DNA from: Spiroplasma clarkii
GTDB lineage: Bacteria; Bacillota_I; Bacilli_A; Mycoplasmatales; Mycoplasmataceae
NCBI RefSeq assembly: GCF_002795265.1
Contig: NZ_CP024870.1
Span: forward strand, 1,364,001 to 1,428,000
Length of the DNA stretch: 64,000 bases
Direction of reading: 5' to 3'
Shown: one piece after another, positions 23,782-34,628 of the stretch
How the letters are laid out: each line of letters starts with the position of its first letter
How positions within the stretch are numbered: position 1 is the stretch's first letter
Translations under genes and position numbers: made by a program
Notes under the pieces: generated by a model
What the model was told of the DNA's origin: nothing
Database searches by the model: none
What the model saw: only the letters and a program-made list of their open reading frames with translations

Positions 23782-23879
23782 TTCATTACTTCCATTTCTT
23801 TATTTTAATTATTAAAATTTGCAAATCTAATAGATTTTTACATCACTTAAAATCTAATTAATTGCTCTATTATTATACT

Positions 23880-25541
23880 TTAAAAAATATCAAATCTTAT
23901 ATTTATAGCATCTATATATTTTTTATCTTTTGGTTCATATTTTTTATCTTGAGATGCTATGAAAAATCCATATGCAAGTGCATCATGTCCATAAAGTGAA
24001 CTAGAACCAGGTAAGATATCAAAGTAGTAATCCTGACGTGCTTTTTTAATTCTAGTAAACTCTTTAAATGTTGCAAATCCCACCTTTTGTCTAAAATCCT
24101 CTGACATTAATTCATCATAAACCTTTTGTTGAATTACTTCACGTTTTTCAACATCAAACATTCCACCATCTAATAGATCACGATCAACTTCAACCTTACT
24201 TTTACTATCTCAACCATCTAAGAAAGTAATACGATCTTCTTTTACAAAAGTGAATGTAAACTCTAAATCTTCTTTTACAAAAATCCCTCCAAATTCTTGA
24301 AATGCTAACTTAAAGCTTGTTTTGCTCATTCTTGACTCAAAACTCATACGCAATGACTCAGCCAATCCAAGAGGTGCAAAAAATATTGGTTTTAAATATT
24401 CCATTGATTTATTTCTTGAGCCAACATTTTCTAAAAGCTGTGCTATTAGAGCAAGAGGTCTTGTATCAGATTCAGGATTTGCTTCAAGAATTTCTTCAAG
24501 ATCATCATAATACTCTTCAAATATTCTTACTTCTCCTACATCTCATTTATTCATAATAGAAGAAGGGGCAATTTCTCGATTTGTAATTACTTCAATTGAT
24601 CCTGTAACTGAGCTACTCTTTGAACTAATTTCTCAAACAGAACCCATACCTTTACCTTCAAAATCGGTATCAACCACATTAATATCAATATCCTCTAATG
24701 TTAAATTTAAGTTATTTGCAATATTGAATGATGTAATAATAGATTCCTTTGTTATTACATAACTATCATCCTGACCAAGTACTTGGTCAGGGATAATTAC
24801 TCCATCTTTCATATTGCCAGCTAGAATTCTTGTTTCATAGTCTGCATCATCTGAACCTAAATCTATTATCTGTTTAATAATTTTAACTTTGACATTTCTA
24901 GTGACATTGTTATTTTCATCACTAACTGTTAGTGTTAAATTATTTGTAGCTTTTCCATTTGTTCTTACAATGATTTCTTTATTTGGTAAATCAATTTCTG
25001 CCGATGCAAAATCTGGAGTATCAAAACTTACAGTAGAAGGATAATATGTATTGTCTGGTAAAATATCAAAGTTTGATATTTTGATGACATTTATTGTGTT
25101 TGAGTTAAATTCAACATCATTACTTTCTAATGCAAACTCAGTTTCTGTAAGATTTTTAATTGTTGCTTCAACAGTTTGTGAATGTTTGTTCTGAGCTTGC
25201 TTAATTGTGATAGTGATAGTTTTATCAATTAACTCCTCATTTGCCTCTAAAACTCTAAATATTAATGATTTTTGCGCTTTATTAAGTGAAACTTCAATTA
25301 TATTTGGTTCTGAATATTCAAATAATGATGGCAATGCCTCATCATTTAAAATACTATAATTTTCAATTGCAACTCCTTTTGAATATGAAGTTGAATTGTG
25401 AATATCAAATTTATTTGTTGATAATTTAAATGCTCCATCTGGTTTACTATAAATATCATTAGTACCACAGCTAACCACAGCTGTAATACCACTTGTAGCC
25501 ACTAATCCCGTTGCGGCTAATAATCCTAATAATTTTTTCAT
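23880..25541 (-). CDS. Ig-like lipoprotein with LYGHDA motif, tandem paralogue (module A)
   Basis: Predicted 553-residue lipoprotein. Signal peptide MKKLLGLLAATGLVATSGIT, lipobox VVSC. Two Ig-like beta repeats in the first 220 residues, then a domain shared with the downstream paralogue, with PGSSSLYGHDALAY near the C-terminus and a charged tail. Ribosome site AGGGG nine bases before the ATG. It follows the small membrane protein of module A by 95 bp. Gene duplication of this pair is evident from colinear motifs, with strong divergence in between. No enzymatic motif seen. Confidence 0.85.
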
Positions 25542-25636
25542 AATTTTTTATTCCCCTAAATTTAAAAATTTGCTTGTATATAATTTTATTTTGCTATTAC
25601 AAGTTATTTGTAATAGATCTTTTTGTTTATAAAGTT

Positions 25637-26353
25637 TTAAATTACATAAGGAATTATTGGTGGTAAAGTCGCCTTTTTATTTATAACTTGACGTAATTGT
25701 TTGTTTCAATTTATAACCATAATTTGTTGTTCATTAACAATTTTGATGTAAATTTGAATTTTTTCATTTTCAACAATTTTATTTTGAACATTGTTTTGTG
25801 TTTCAACCTTTTTACATTCAATAACTAAACTTGAAATCAATAAAAAACAAAGACCAACTTCATCTTCTAAAAATTCAATGTGGTTTCTACCAATTAAGTA
25901 AGCCACAGTTAAGTACATGATTGCTGAAGTCAAAATTAAGGTAATAGCAATTGTGATAGCTAAAACCACAAAAACATCTAATGAAAAGCTTAGATTTACC
26001 CCATTAAAAGCAAAGAAAGTTGATAAATAAATTATTGTAAATAAAACTAGAGTTGGTAATACTTTGCTTATTGTTCAAATATTTTTATTTAATTTTTGTC
26101 ATGCTAAAATATTAATCATTAATGAATTTTGTTCAATAATTCTTAAAACTTTTGCAGTTTGGATAATTAGAAAAATTACAACTGCAGATGTTAAAAAAAT
26201 ACTTACAATTGCAGCAAAATAGCCTTCAAAAATACTAATTCTTATGTTGAATAGCTGGTTAATATTCCCAGCAATTGCCACTAAGACATAAAGCAGCGAG
26301 GAAATATTGATTGTAGTCAACAAAAATTTCTTACATAATATAAAATTTTTCAT
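25637..26353 (-). CDS. Small four-helix membrane protein, TTPP family, divergent member (module A head)
   Basis: Predicted 238-residue membrane protein with hydrophobic segments at about 10-30, 43-65, 97-115 and 125-155, then a polar tail ending KKATLPPIIPYVI. The layout and terminal T-x-P-P match the two paralogues at 13051 and 16086, but sequence identity is low. AGGGGAATAAA precedes the ATG. It is the first gene of module A and is divergent from the DUF2130 gene, with a 238-bp shared upstream region. Function unknown; its repeated position at the head of each surface-protein module suggests a helper in insertion, export or assembly of the following products. Confidence 0.78.
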
Positions 26354-26591
26354 TTTATTCCCCTTATAACTCTCATAAGTTACTATATATCGAATAAAAA
26401 TAAATGTAAATACATACGGCTAGTTTTTTTAAAATTAACACTCCTTTAATGGATTTAGAATTTTAAAGTTTAGCTAATTCTTTTAGCAGTCTTTGTTAAA
26501 ATCAAGTTGTTAGTCTAGATGAATAGATTTTGAGTGAATAAACCTAAATTTGCTTCATGATTGACACAATTAAAAAGGAAGGGGTTTTAGA

Positions 26592-27872
26592 ATGGAATTA
26601 AGTTTTCAATGTCCCAAATGTCACCAAACTATTACTGAACTAGATTTTAATCAGAGTGAATCTAGTTTAACCCATTTAAAGGAGTTTTTTAATCAAAAAG
26701 AACTAGAATATAAAACTGAGATTAAAAATCAACTTACTAGGGAATTTGAACAAAAACAAAAGCAAGCAATAGAATTGGCAGAAAAATCAATAGAAAATCA
26801 ATATGTTGCCCAAATAACTGAGTTAAAAAGCCAATTAAGTAATTTGGAAAACCAAAAAGAGCAAGAAAAAACTGCTCTACAAGAGCAGGCAAAACTAGCT
26901 CAAACTATGGCAGTTCAAAAAAAAGAGATGGAGTTAAAGAATGAATTAAATGAATTACAAAATCAGGTCAATAGCTTCAATCAAGAGAAAATAAACTGAG
27001 AAGAGCAAGCAAACTTAATCAAGACCACAGCAGTTCAAAAAAAAGAACTAGAATTAAAAGATCAGATGAGTGATTTACAATTAAAAATTAAAGAATTGCA
27101 GTCTCAACTTCAACAAACTGAAAGTAAACATAAAGAACTTGTTTTAAATGAAACTAGTGCTATTAAAGAAGAAAAAGATAAAAAAATCAATGAATTAAAA
27201 GAACAAATAACTGATCTTGAAAAAGCCAATCTTCAATTTAAAGTTATTCAAAACAAAACAAAAGGTGAAAACTTTGAACATGAAGTTGAGGGTGAATTAC
27301 GCAAGGTTTTTGTTGATGATGTCATTGAAAAAATTACAAATCAAGTTCAAAAAGCTGACTACCTGCAAACAGTAAAAGAAAATGATATGATTTGTGGAAA
27401 AATTGTTTATGAAGTTAAAAATGCACAATGACAAAAAGGGTGAGAAAAAAAATTAGTTGAAGACATGGCAAGTCGAGAAGCAAAATATGGGATTCTAGTT
27501 GCTACTAGTTTTAATGATCAGTATAGAGGAATTCCCTTTAAAGTATCAGATTTTAGTCCTAACATCTACTTAACTGACCCTGATAGTTTTACCTTTGTAG
27601 GTCATATTTTAAGAAACATGATTAAAGTTGAAAATAGAATTAATGAAAAATATAAAAATAAAGATATTTCAGATAAGCTGCAAGAGTTCCACAAATGAAG
27701 AGAAAGCACTTTTCAAAGAGTTAATAAGGTCTTTGCAGAACAATTTGAAAAAATTGAATCTAGTGAAGCTTCAATCCTAAGCAAGGTTGAAACTATTAAA
27801 AAAGCTAGAGAAAAAATCAGAAGTGATTGAACTAGTTTAATTAAAAGTTTCATTGAAGGTCTAAATATTTAA
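26592..27872 (+). CDS. DUF2130 family coiled-coil protein
   Basis: Predicted 426-residue cytoplasmic protein. N-terminal CPKCH, part of a small possible zinc-binding motif (FQCPKCHQTI); residues about 20-220 form a long Gln/Glu/Lys-rich coiled coil with heptad character; the C-terminal 200 residues match the DUF2130 pattern: GENFEHEVE, then KIVYEVKNAQWQKGW, then a basic helical tail. DUF2130 domains have been compared with PD-(D/E)XK-type nucleases; here the order E..E-V-E then V-Y-E-V-K is compatible with such a site, but activity is unproven. AAGGAAGGGG precedes the ATG. Several UGA codons are read as Trp. It is the only plus-strand protein gene in the first 40 kb, and it ends at a bidirectional terminator shared with the tRNA cluster. 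Confidence 0.8.
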
Positions 27873-27903
27873 TATTATATTTTTAAAAACAACTAAAGAA
27901 AGT

Positions 27904-27937
27904 AAAAACCTGGTCTATATGACCAGGTTTGTTTTTT
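27904..27937. terminator. Bidirectional terminator
   Basis: Perfect hairpin AAACCTGGTC-TATAT-GACCAGGTTT with T tracts on both strands; it ends the plus-strand DUF2130 gene and the minus-strand tRNA cluster. Confidence 0.85.
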
Positions 27938-27990
27938 CCTATATAAACAATAATGCACCAGTAATCTTGGTGCACTTGCAGTTTCAATAA

Positions 27991-28066
27991 TGGTGGTTTT
28001 GGACGGAATTGAACCGCCGACACGTTGAGCTTCAGTCAACTGCTCTACCAACTGAGCTACAAAACC
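27991..28066 (-). tRNA. tRNA-Phe(GAA)
   Basis: Acceptor GGTTTTG/CAAAACC, anticodon loop CTGAAGC, encoded CCA; last gene of the nine-tRNA cluster. Confidence 0.97.
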
Positions 28067-28073
28067 AAAATAA

Positions 28074-28150
28074 TGGCGACCCCAACGGGACTCGAACCCG
28101 TGATCTCCTCCGTGACAGGGAGGCGCGATAACCAACTTCGCTATGGGGCC
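28074..28150 (-). tRNA. tRNA-Asp(GTC)
   Basis: Acceptor GGCCCCA/TGGGGTC, anticodon loop CTGTCAC, discriminator G as expected for Asp, encoded CCA. Confidence 0.97.
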
Positions 28151-28153
28151 ACA

Positions 28154-28229
<76 letters not shown>

Positions 28230-28237
28230 ATGATAAA

Positions 28238-28330
28238 TGGCGGAAGATGAGGGATTCGAACCCCCGCTCGGGTTTCCCCGACTCTCGGTTTTCAAGACCG
28301 ACCCCTTCAGCCAGACTTGGGTAATCTTCC
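28238..28330 (-). tRNA. tRNA-Ser(TGA)
   Basis: 93-nt type II tRNA with a long variable arm, acceptor GGAAGAT/ATCTTCC, anticodon loop TTGAAAA, encoded CCA. Confidence 0.97.
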
Positions 28331-28383
28331 GTTATTTAAATTGTCTTGGCCCACATAATTCAGCATAAACTAGAGTCAAATTA

Positions 28384-28460
28384 TGGTGGACCTTATTGGA
28401 TTTGAACCAATGACCGTCCGGTTATGAGCCGGATGCTCTAACCAACTGAGCTAAAGGTCC
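28384..28460 (-). tRNA. tRNA-Ile(CAT), lysidine type
   Basis: Anticodon loop CTCATAA reads as Met, but the body GGACCTTTAGCTCAGTTGG matches the Bacillus-type minor tRNA-Ile that needs TilS to convert C34 to lysidine. The true elongator Met tRNA is the next gene. The identity is inferred from similarity recalled from memory. Confidence 0.85.
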
Positions 28461-28473
28461 ATAATAAAATATA

Positions 28474-28550
28474 TGGTAGCGGGGAAGAGACTTGAACTCT
28501 TGACCTCCCGGGTATGAGCCGAGCGCTCTAACCAGCTGAGCTACCCCGCC
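28474..28550 (-). tRNA. Elongator tRNA-Met(CAT)
   Basis: Acceptor GGCGGGG/CCCCGCT, anticodon loop CTCATAC, encoded CCA. Lacks initiator features. Confidence 0.92.
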
Positions 28551-28555
28551 ATATA

Positions 28556-28631
28556 TGGTGGACCCGAACGGGATCGAACCGTCGACCCCCTGCGTGCAAG
28601 GCAGGTGCTCTCCCAGCTGAGCTACGGGCCC
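28556..28631 (-). tRNA. tRNA-Ala(TGC)
   Basis: Acceptor GGGCCCG, anticodon loop TTGCACG, encoded CCA; 76 nt. Confidence 0.97.
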
Positions 28632-28659
28632 ATATATAAATAAAATATAAAATTATAAA

Positions 28660-28736
28660 TGGTCGGGAAGACAGGATTCGAACCTGCGACCCTTCGGTCC
28701 CAAACCGAATGCTCTACCAAACTGAGCCACTTCCCG
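28660..28736 (-). tRNA. tRNA-Pro(TGG)
   Basis: Acceptor CGGGAAG/CTTCCCG, anticodon loop TTTGGGA, encoded CCA; 77 nt. Confidence 0.97.
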
Positions 28737-28794
28737 ATGAAGTATGAATAAATGATGTTCTTATGTATCATGTATTCATAAGTTGTTACTATGA

Positions 28795-28871
28795 TGGCGC
28801 GCCCTGAGGGACTCGAACCCCCAACCTTTTGATCCGTAGTCAAACGATCTATCCAATTGATCTAAGGGCGC
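28795..28871 (-). tRNA. tRNA-Arg(ACG)
   Basis: Acceptor GCGCCCT, anticodon loop CTACGGA, encoded CCA. First gene of the cluster; a -10 TATAAT lies at 28898-28903 (minus strand) with no convincing -35. Confidence 0.96.
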
Positions 28872-29261
28872 AGGTTTAAAACATAACAACTAATGATATT
28901 ATAATACATTTTTTAAATAATTGCTGAATATTTCTAAATTCAACAATTATTATTATAACAAAATTCTGGTAATTGTATATAAATTTTTATTTTTTTTATT
29001 ATAAAAACATTATAAAGTGTGCCAAATTCTATTTTTATTGAATTTGAGGCACATAAAATATTATACTTTAATTACAACAATAAATATAAAAATAATTAAA
29101 AACATTGTTATCAAAACAAAAAAGGACTAAATGTTATCAAAACAATAATTGCACCTCCATTTAAGTAATAAAACAATTTTAGAGTCTAGTTTTTCCTTAT
29201 TTAAACAACTATTTTCAAAGGAGTTTAAATAATTTAATGTTGTAATATTTAGTAAATTAGG
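28872..29261. other. Intergenic region between divergent tRNA units, with repeats
   Basis: About 400 bp, AT-rich, no protein gene seen. It holds a minus-strand -10 (28898-28903) for the tRNA-Arg cluster; an imperfect inverted repeat (about 29018-29054) with arms GTGCC+AAATTC and GAATTT+GGCAC and a two-base bulge; and a 14-bp direct repeat TGTTATCAAAACAA at 29106-29119 and 29132-29145. Role unknown. Confidence 0.55.
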
Positions 29262-29267
29262 TATAAT
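29240..29267 (+). promoter_or_regulatory. Promoter of tRNA-Cys
   Basis: -35 TTGTAA (29240-29245), 16-bp spacer, perfect -10 TATAAT (29262-29267), 12 bp before the tRNA. Confidence 0.7.
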
Positions 29268-29279
29268 TACTTTTGTAAT

Positions 29280-29354
29280 GGTACCATAGCCAAGAGGCTA
29301 AGGCATGGGACTGCAACTCCCTGATCGTCGGTTCGACTCCGACTGGTACCTCCA
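29280..29354 (+). tRNA. tRNA-Cys(GCA)
   Basis: Acceptor GGTACCA/TGGTACC, anticodon loop CTGCAAC, T loop GGTTCGACTCC, CCA encoded; 75 nt. The only plus-strand tRNA in the window. Confidence 0.97.
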
Positions 29355-29363
29355 AAATGAAAT

Positions 29364-29390
29364 AAAACCTGCAATTAAGCAGGTTTTTTC
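29364..29390. terminator. Bidirectional terminator between tRNA-Cys and potCD
   Basis: Hairpin AAAACCTGC-AATTAA-GCAGGTTTT with T tracts on both sides; serves tRNA-Cys on plus and the polyamine operon on minus. Confidence 0.85.
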
Positions 29391-29429
29391 TTTATAAAAT
29401 TTATAAAAAACCTTTTCAAAGGGTTTTGG

Positions 29430-32400
29430 TTATTGTTTCATTGCAACTATTTCATTAAATTTATCAACTAAATAATTATCTCAAGAAACATTTAAATCAA
29501 AGAGACTTCCGTTATCTGTAACCTGAATAATGTCAGTTAAATAACTTCCAAAGTATTCATCATCAATAATTCTATCAACCATTTCATCAAAACCTGGAGT
29601 TGAACCAGTTTCATCTAAAATAGCTCATTGAGAGTTTCATCGATACATAAAGTTTATAAAACGATAGGCAAGCTCTTTATGTCTAGTATTTTTACTTATT
29701 GCAACACTATCTGCAAAAATATTGGTTGATTCATATTTTGGTGCTCCATCAGCAGTAGTTTGGTTTTCTACAAGTGCTCCAGGAATACCAACAAAAATAT
29801 TTGGATCTGTTGATTCTTCTTCATCTTCTTCTTCATCTGCAAATGTAGTAGCACCTTTTGTGCTAAAAGCATCCTCTTCAGCTTCTGGGGCATACTCATC
29901 TCCAAGTGCATAAACAATATCACCATTATACATAGCAGCAATATCAAAGTTTCTTTCATGAGCTACATCAATTAACTCATCTCCATATAGTCCAACATTT
30001 CTACGTTGTAATAATAGTTTTAAAGCATTAGCTGCTTGATCAATTTCTTCTTTCGCAGTTTTACCAGATGAAATTTGAATATTTCCAAACAACTTTTGGA
30101 AAGCATACATAAAGACATTTTTTGGATCATTGTTTAATGCTAAATTAAATCCAGCTTCTGCAGCTTCTCAAAGAATATCTCAAGACAAGTTTCCTACATT
30201 TAATCCTTCAATTTTATCTTCATCAGCAATTAAACCTTTATCAGTCAATCACTCAACAAGTTTGGCATTATCTTTATTGAAGACAATTCTAACATCCCCA
30301 TAAATTCAAGGTAATGAGTAATCAGTTAGGTCATTTGCTGAACCATCAGGTGCTTCAACACTAATTGCATGTAAAGCATCTTTTAAACCATCTGAGACAT
30401 TTAAAGTGTCTGGAACATCTTCATCATCAAAAGTTGGTTCAGCAAAAGGTTCGTTATATGGGGTAATTTTCATTGTTTCATGCCCCTCAACTTCACGATT
30501 TAACTCTTCTCAATCAATTTCTTGTAAGAAACCTTCTTGGGCAAGTTTTTTGACCATGTAATCACTAGGAACCATCAGGTCATAGTTAAAGGTGTAGTTT
30601 TTGTTATATAAGCTTTCATTTGAGTCATATTGTTGGTAATTAACTTTTACACCATATTCTTTTTCAAACTCAGAAATTAACCTCATGTCAATGTAATTTC
30701 CCCAGTTTCCAATTACTAAATCATATGTGTTATTTAACACATATGCTGAAGTAACTAGGGCAAAAGAACTTGTTAAAATAATTCCCATTCCCATTTTTTT
30801 TCAGTTTTTAACAAATCAGTTTCTATTTCTAATAATAGTTTCATCATTGTCATCGTCACTGGCTTCTGGGAAGTATTTTTCCTTTTTAGCTTTTATTTCT
30901 GCATATAATGCCTCTAATCTTGCTTGTTCATTTGCTAAGCGCCCTGCAATTGCAGTTTTCACTTTATCGTTTTCAGCAACTTGTGCTGCAACTAAAGTAG
31001 GGTCAACAGCAGCACCACTAGCAGTTAAATCATTAATCTGAGCAATAATTTTATGAGCAAAAGGCACAATTTGATAAATTGCACTTTTAGCAATTTGTAA
31101 CTCTTCATAACTTGTTACCAACTTGTTTGCAAGTTGTTTTTTGTATTCTGCAAGTTTTGCAATTGTTGTTTGTAACTTAGCATTGTTTCTTCCCAAAGCT
31201 AAGTTGTTTTTATCAACTGTAAGTTTTGCAATTTTTTTCTTGTATCACAATAACTCTTTTTGACTTGGATCAGTCAAAGCATCCATTTCATTGGTTAGAT
31301 CAATTATTTCTTGCCCTAACTCCACAGCTTTATTTTTGTCAATTTCATTTCTTTCATTAATTCAATCAATTTCTGCTTGGTACTTGTTAATACGAGCATC
31401 AAATTTATTAATGATTTGTTCTATTTTTTTTGATTTTTTCTCATTATTTGAACTTGCTAATTTAGCTTCAAACTGAGCTTTTTTTTCTGTTAGTTTTTTA
31501 AAGATAGTAAAATAACGTGCTTCTTGTTTAATCTCTTGATTAATCAATTCTTTTTTTCATTCTAAACGTGAAATTTTAATATCTGTGTTTTTATTTTGAA
31601 TTCGTCTTACTTTTGCTTGTAGCACCTTAAACTTAATCCACTTAAGGGGATTTAAAGATTTGACAATAACTGTATCAGTGGCTAAGCATTTATTTAAGTA
31701 AGCAATTTTGCTATTTATTTTACCTATTTGTTTCATTTTGTATTCATTTTTTTTGATTTTCATTTTAGTATCGGCAATGTGGTGACGAGTAATTGACACC
31801 CCATTTCAAATTAAAAATACTGTAACAATTATTAGCACTAATAAAGTACCAAAGGCATTGATTACTGGTTTTAGTTTCTTTTGTGTATAAATAAATGTTG
31901 AAACATTGGTTTGTGAACCACCAGTAAAGTAACTAATAATAAAATCATCAAAACTCATTGCAAAACAAATTCCAGTTGCAGTAATAATTGATGGCAGTAA
32001 AGTTGGTAAAATAACTCGGTAAAATGTTTGTCTTGGAGTTGCTCCCAAATCTCTTGAGGCTTGAATCATGTTTTGATCAATTCTCAACATAAATGGTAAG
32101 ACAGTCACAATCACATAAGGTACGTTAAATGAGACATGGGCTGCAATTAAGGTAATGCTTCCAAATTGGATTCCAGCCAAAACAAAGAAAATCATTAAAC
32201 CAATTGCAGTAATAACGTCTGCATTAACTAATGGGATATTGGCAATTCGCACTCAGTTGTTACGAGTTTTACGTCTAACTTTGGTTAGACCAACACATGC
32301 CATCACTCCAATAATAATTGAAATCACAGTTGAAACCATGGCAACAAACAGTGAAACAATCAGTGATTTAATTAATGGTGAGTTACTTGCTAATTCACCA

Positions 32401-32537
32401 TATCATTTTCAAGTAAATCCTTGTCAGCTAAACAATGAAGTGTCATTGTTGAATGAAAATAAAATCATAACAAAGATTGGGACATAAATGAATAACATTA
32501 TTAATGCGAAGTAACTACTTTTGATGAATCTTTTCAT
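29430..32537 (-). CDS. potCD: Fused spermidine/putrescine ABC permease and substrate-binding protein
   Basis: Predicted 1035-residue fusion, read through with UGA=Trp and no UAA/UAG. Residues 1-245: PotC-type permease with six hydrophobic segments and the coupling-loop pattern RDLGATPRQTFYRVILPTLLPS. Residues about 246-573: a lysine/glutamate/alanine-rich coiled coil. Residues about 580-605: a membrane helix. Residues about 606-1035: PotD-type periplasmic-like binding domain starting DLVIGNWGNYI and holding a strongly acidic insertion (near EEEDEEEST). The fusion keeps the binding domain at the outer face; PotC-PotD fusions are known in mollicutes, but the length of the coiled-coil linker is striking. 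ATG 32537 has AAGGA before it and overlaps the end of potB by 37 bases. Confidence 0.92.
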
Positions 32538-33535
32538 TTTTTAGATCCTTTCATTTCGAATTTTCTTGATAAGAAATTCATAAGTCCCATAACAATAAAT
32601 AATAGTACTGCTAAAGTTGCAGCAATTGTGGCTCCAAATCCAAAGTCACTTCCTTTAAAGAAATATGACTCGATGATACTTGGAATCAAGGTGATTCTAC
32701 CATCACCCATATATTGGACAATTAACAAACTAGTAGCTGATTGCACAAACACTAATGTGAATGCTGCAAAAACTCCTGGCAGTGATTGTCTAAAAATAAT
32801 ATGTCAAAAAGCTTGTGTTCTTGAAGCTTTTAAGTCCAAAGCAGCTTCATAAAGAGTTTTATCAACTCCTTCTAAAGCATTGTAAATTGGTGCCACTGCA
32901 AATGGTAAAAACATGTAAATCATACCAATAATTATGGCTGCTTGGGTTCCCAATAAACTTGCTGATAAAATACTAAATAAACTTCTCAAACCAATTGTTT
33001 TTAAAATCATACTGATTCAAATTGGCATTGTGAAGATAATTCACAAGTTTTGGGCTGCAAATTTTGATTTCATAGTACTTAAAATATGAGCAATGGGAAA
33101 GGCAATGACAATTGCTACAATACTTGCAACAAAAGCATATAAGACTGTTAATCCTAGAGACAACATAATTGGGTAGCTTGTAAATAACTTATGAAAGTTA
33201 GCTAGTGAGAATTCAAACTTATAACTGTTGTTGGTTGTCTGAACCACAGAAAAGATTAGGATTCCTATCAAAGGTAAGACTACAAGTACTATCATCACAA
33301 AAATAAATGGTGCTAGTATTGGTCAAGTTTTACCAATGAATGCATTTGCAAATTTTGATTTCATAAACTTTGTTTTAAATGAAATCTTTTTAATATCATC
33401 ATTTTCAATTCCTACTGATTCAATTGATTCAATAATATCTGCAGCATCTATATTTTCATTAATTTCAAGATCTGCTTTTGCACTTTGGTTTTCTAAAATA
33501 GTTTTATCAAGTGCATCACTTTTTGAATTATTCAT
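32501..33535 (-). CDS. potB: Spermidine/putrescine ABC transporter permease PotB
   Basis: Predicted 344-residue permease. The stop is TAA at 32501; the apparent earlier stop at 32534 is UGA read as Trp. The core has six hydrophobic segments and the coupling loop EAALDLKASRTQAFWHIIF typical of PotB/ABC importers. An acidic N-terminal extension of about 65 residues precedes the first helix, which is unusual for PotB. Start ATG 33535 chosen because AAGGAAATTG lies just before; longer open sequence upstream belongs to potA. It overlaps potA by 8 bases and potCD by 37, so translation is coupled. Confidence 0.92.
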
Positions 33536-34586
33536 CAATTTCCTTTCACATGACATGGATATCATCACGATCTCATTTGACAGCTACTTTTGTATCAAAG
33601 TCATGGAAATCAGTAGTGTGTGAAATATAATCACGATGTGGTGTTTTAATGGTGATTTCATAATGTACTCCTTTAAAGATTACATTTTCAACCACTCCAT
33701 CAAAAAATCCTTTGCCTGGTTTAACAATTTCAATATCCTCAGGTCTTAAAACAATATCAATATTGCTTTCATTGGTTCCAAACCCTTTATCATTACAATC
33801 AAAAGTTTGACCATCAAAGGCAACTTTTAAATCTTCGACAAAGACTGCGTCTTCAATTAGGTTTGATACACCAATAAAGTTTGAAACTCATTTATTTTCT
33901 GGCTCATTATAAATTTCTTCAGGTGTACCAATTTGTTGGGTAGCACCTTCATTCATAACAACAATACGATCACTTAAAGTCAAAGCTTCTTCTTGATCGT
34001 GGGTTACTAAAATAAATGTTATGCCGATTTCTTCTTGCAGAGCTTTAAGCTCATCTTGCATTTTCTTTCTCAGTTGAACATCAAGGGCAGACATTGGTTC
34101 ATCAAGTAATAAAATTCTAGGTTTTAGTACTAGTGCACGAGCAATTGCCACACGTTGTTTTTGTCCTCCTGAAAGTTCACTAATGCGTTTATTTTCATGT
34201 CCCTCTAATTGCAATTTTTTGATGTATTTCATTACTTCTTTTCTGATTAAGTCTTCTTTTTGTTTTTTAATTCTTAATCCATAAGCAATATTATCATATA
34301 CATCATAATGGGGAAATAAAGCATAATTTTGAAAAATTGTGTTAATTTGGCGCTTATTTGGCGGGATTGGTGCTAAATTTTTTCCTTCAAATAGAATCTC
34401 TCCTAAATCAGGTTTTTCACGTCCTCCAATTAAGTTCAAAGTTGTAGATTTTCCACAACCTGAAGGTCCTAAAAGAGTGATAAATTCACCTTCATGGACA
34501 TTAAAACTTACTCCTTTTAACACAACTTTTCCTTCGTAAGTCTTGGTTAGGTTACGAATTTCAAGAATGTTATTAGATTTTTTCAT
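33528..34586 (-). CDS. potA: Spermidine/putrescine ABC transporter ATP-binding protein PotA
   Basis: Predicted 352-residue ATPase that powers polyamine import by PotB and PotCD. Walker A GPSGCGKST (about 40), Q-loop TIFQNYALFPH, signature LSGGQKQR (about 140), Walker B ILLLDEPMSALD, switch His in LVTHDQEEA, then a C-terminal regulatory (TOBE-like) domain. ATG 34586 follows AGAGGAG. The gene starts about 60 bp after a small upstream ORF and hairpin, which may control it. Confidence 0.95.
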
Positions 34587-34628
34587 TAGTTTTCTCCTCT
34601 TAAAATGACAAATGTTATTAAATTTTAA

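Noticed and set aside
32501-32536. potB ending at TGA 32534
   Set aside because: UGA is Trp here; the frame continues to TAA 32501, giving a 37-base overlap with potCD.
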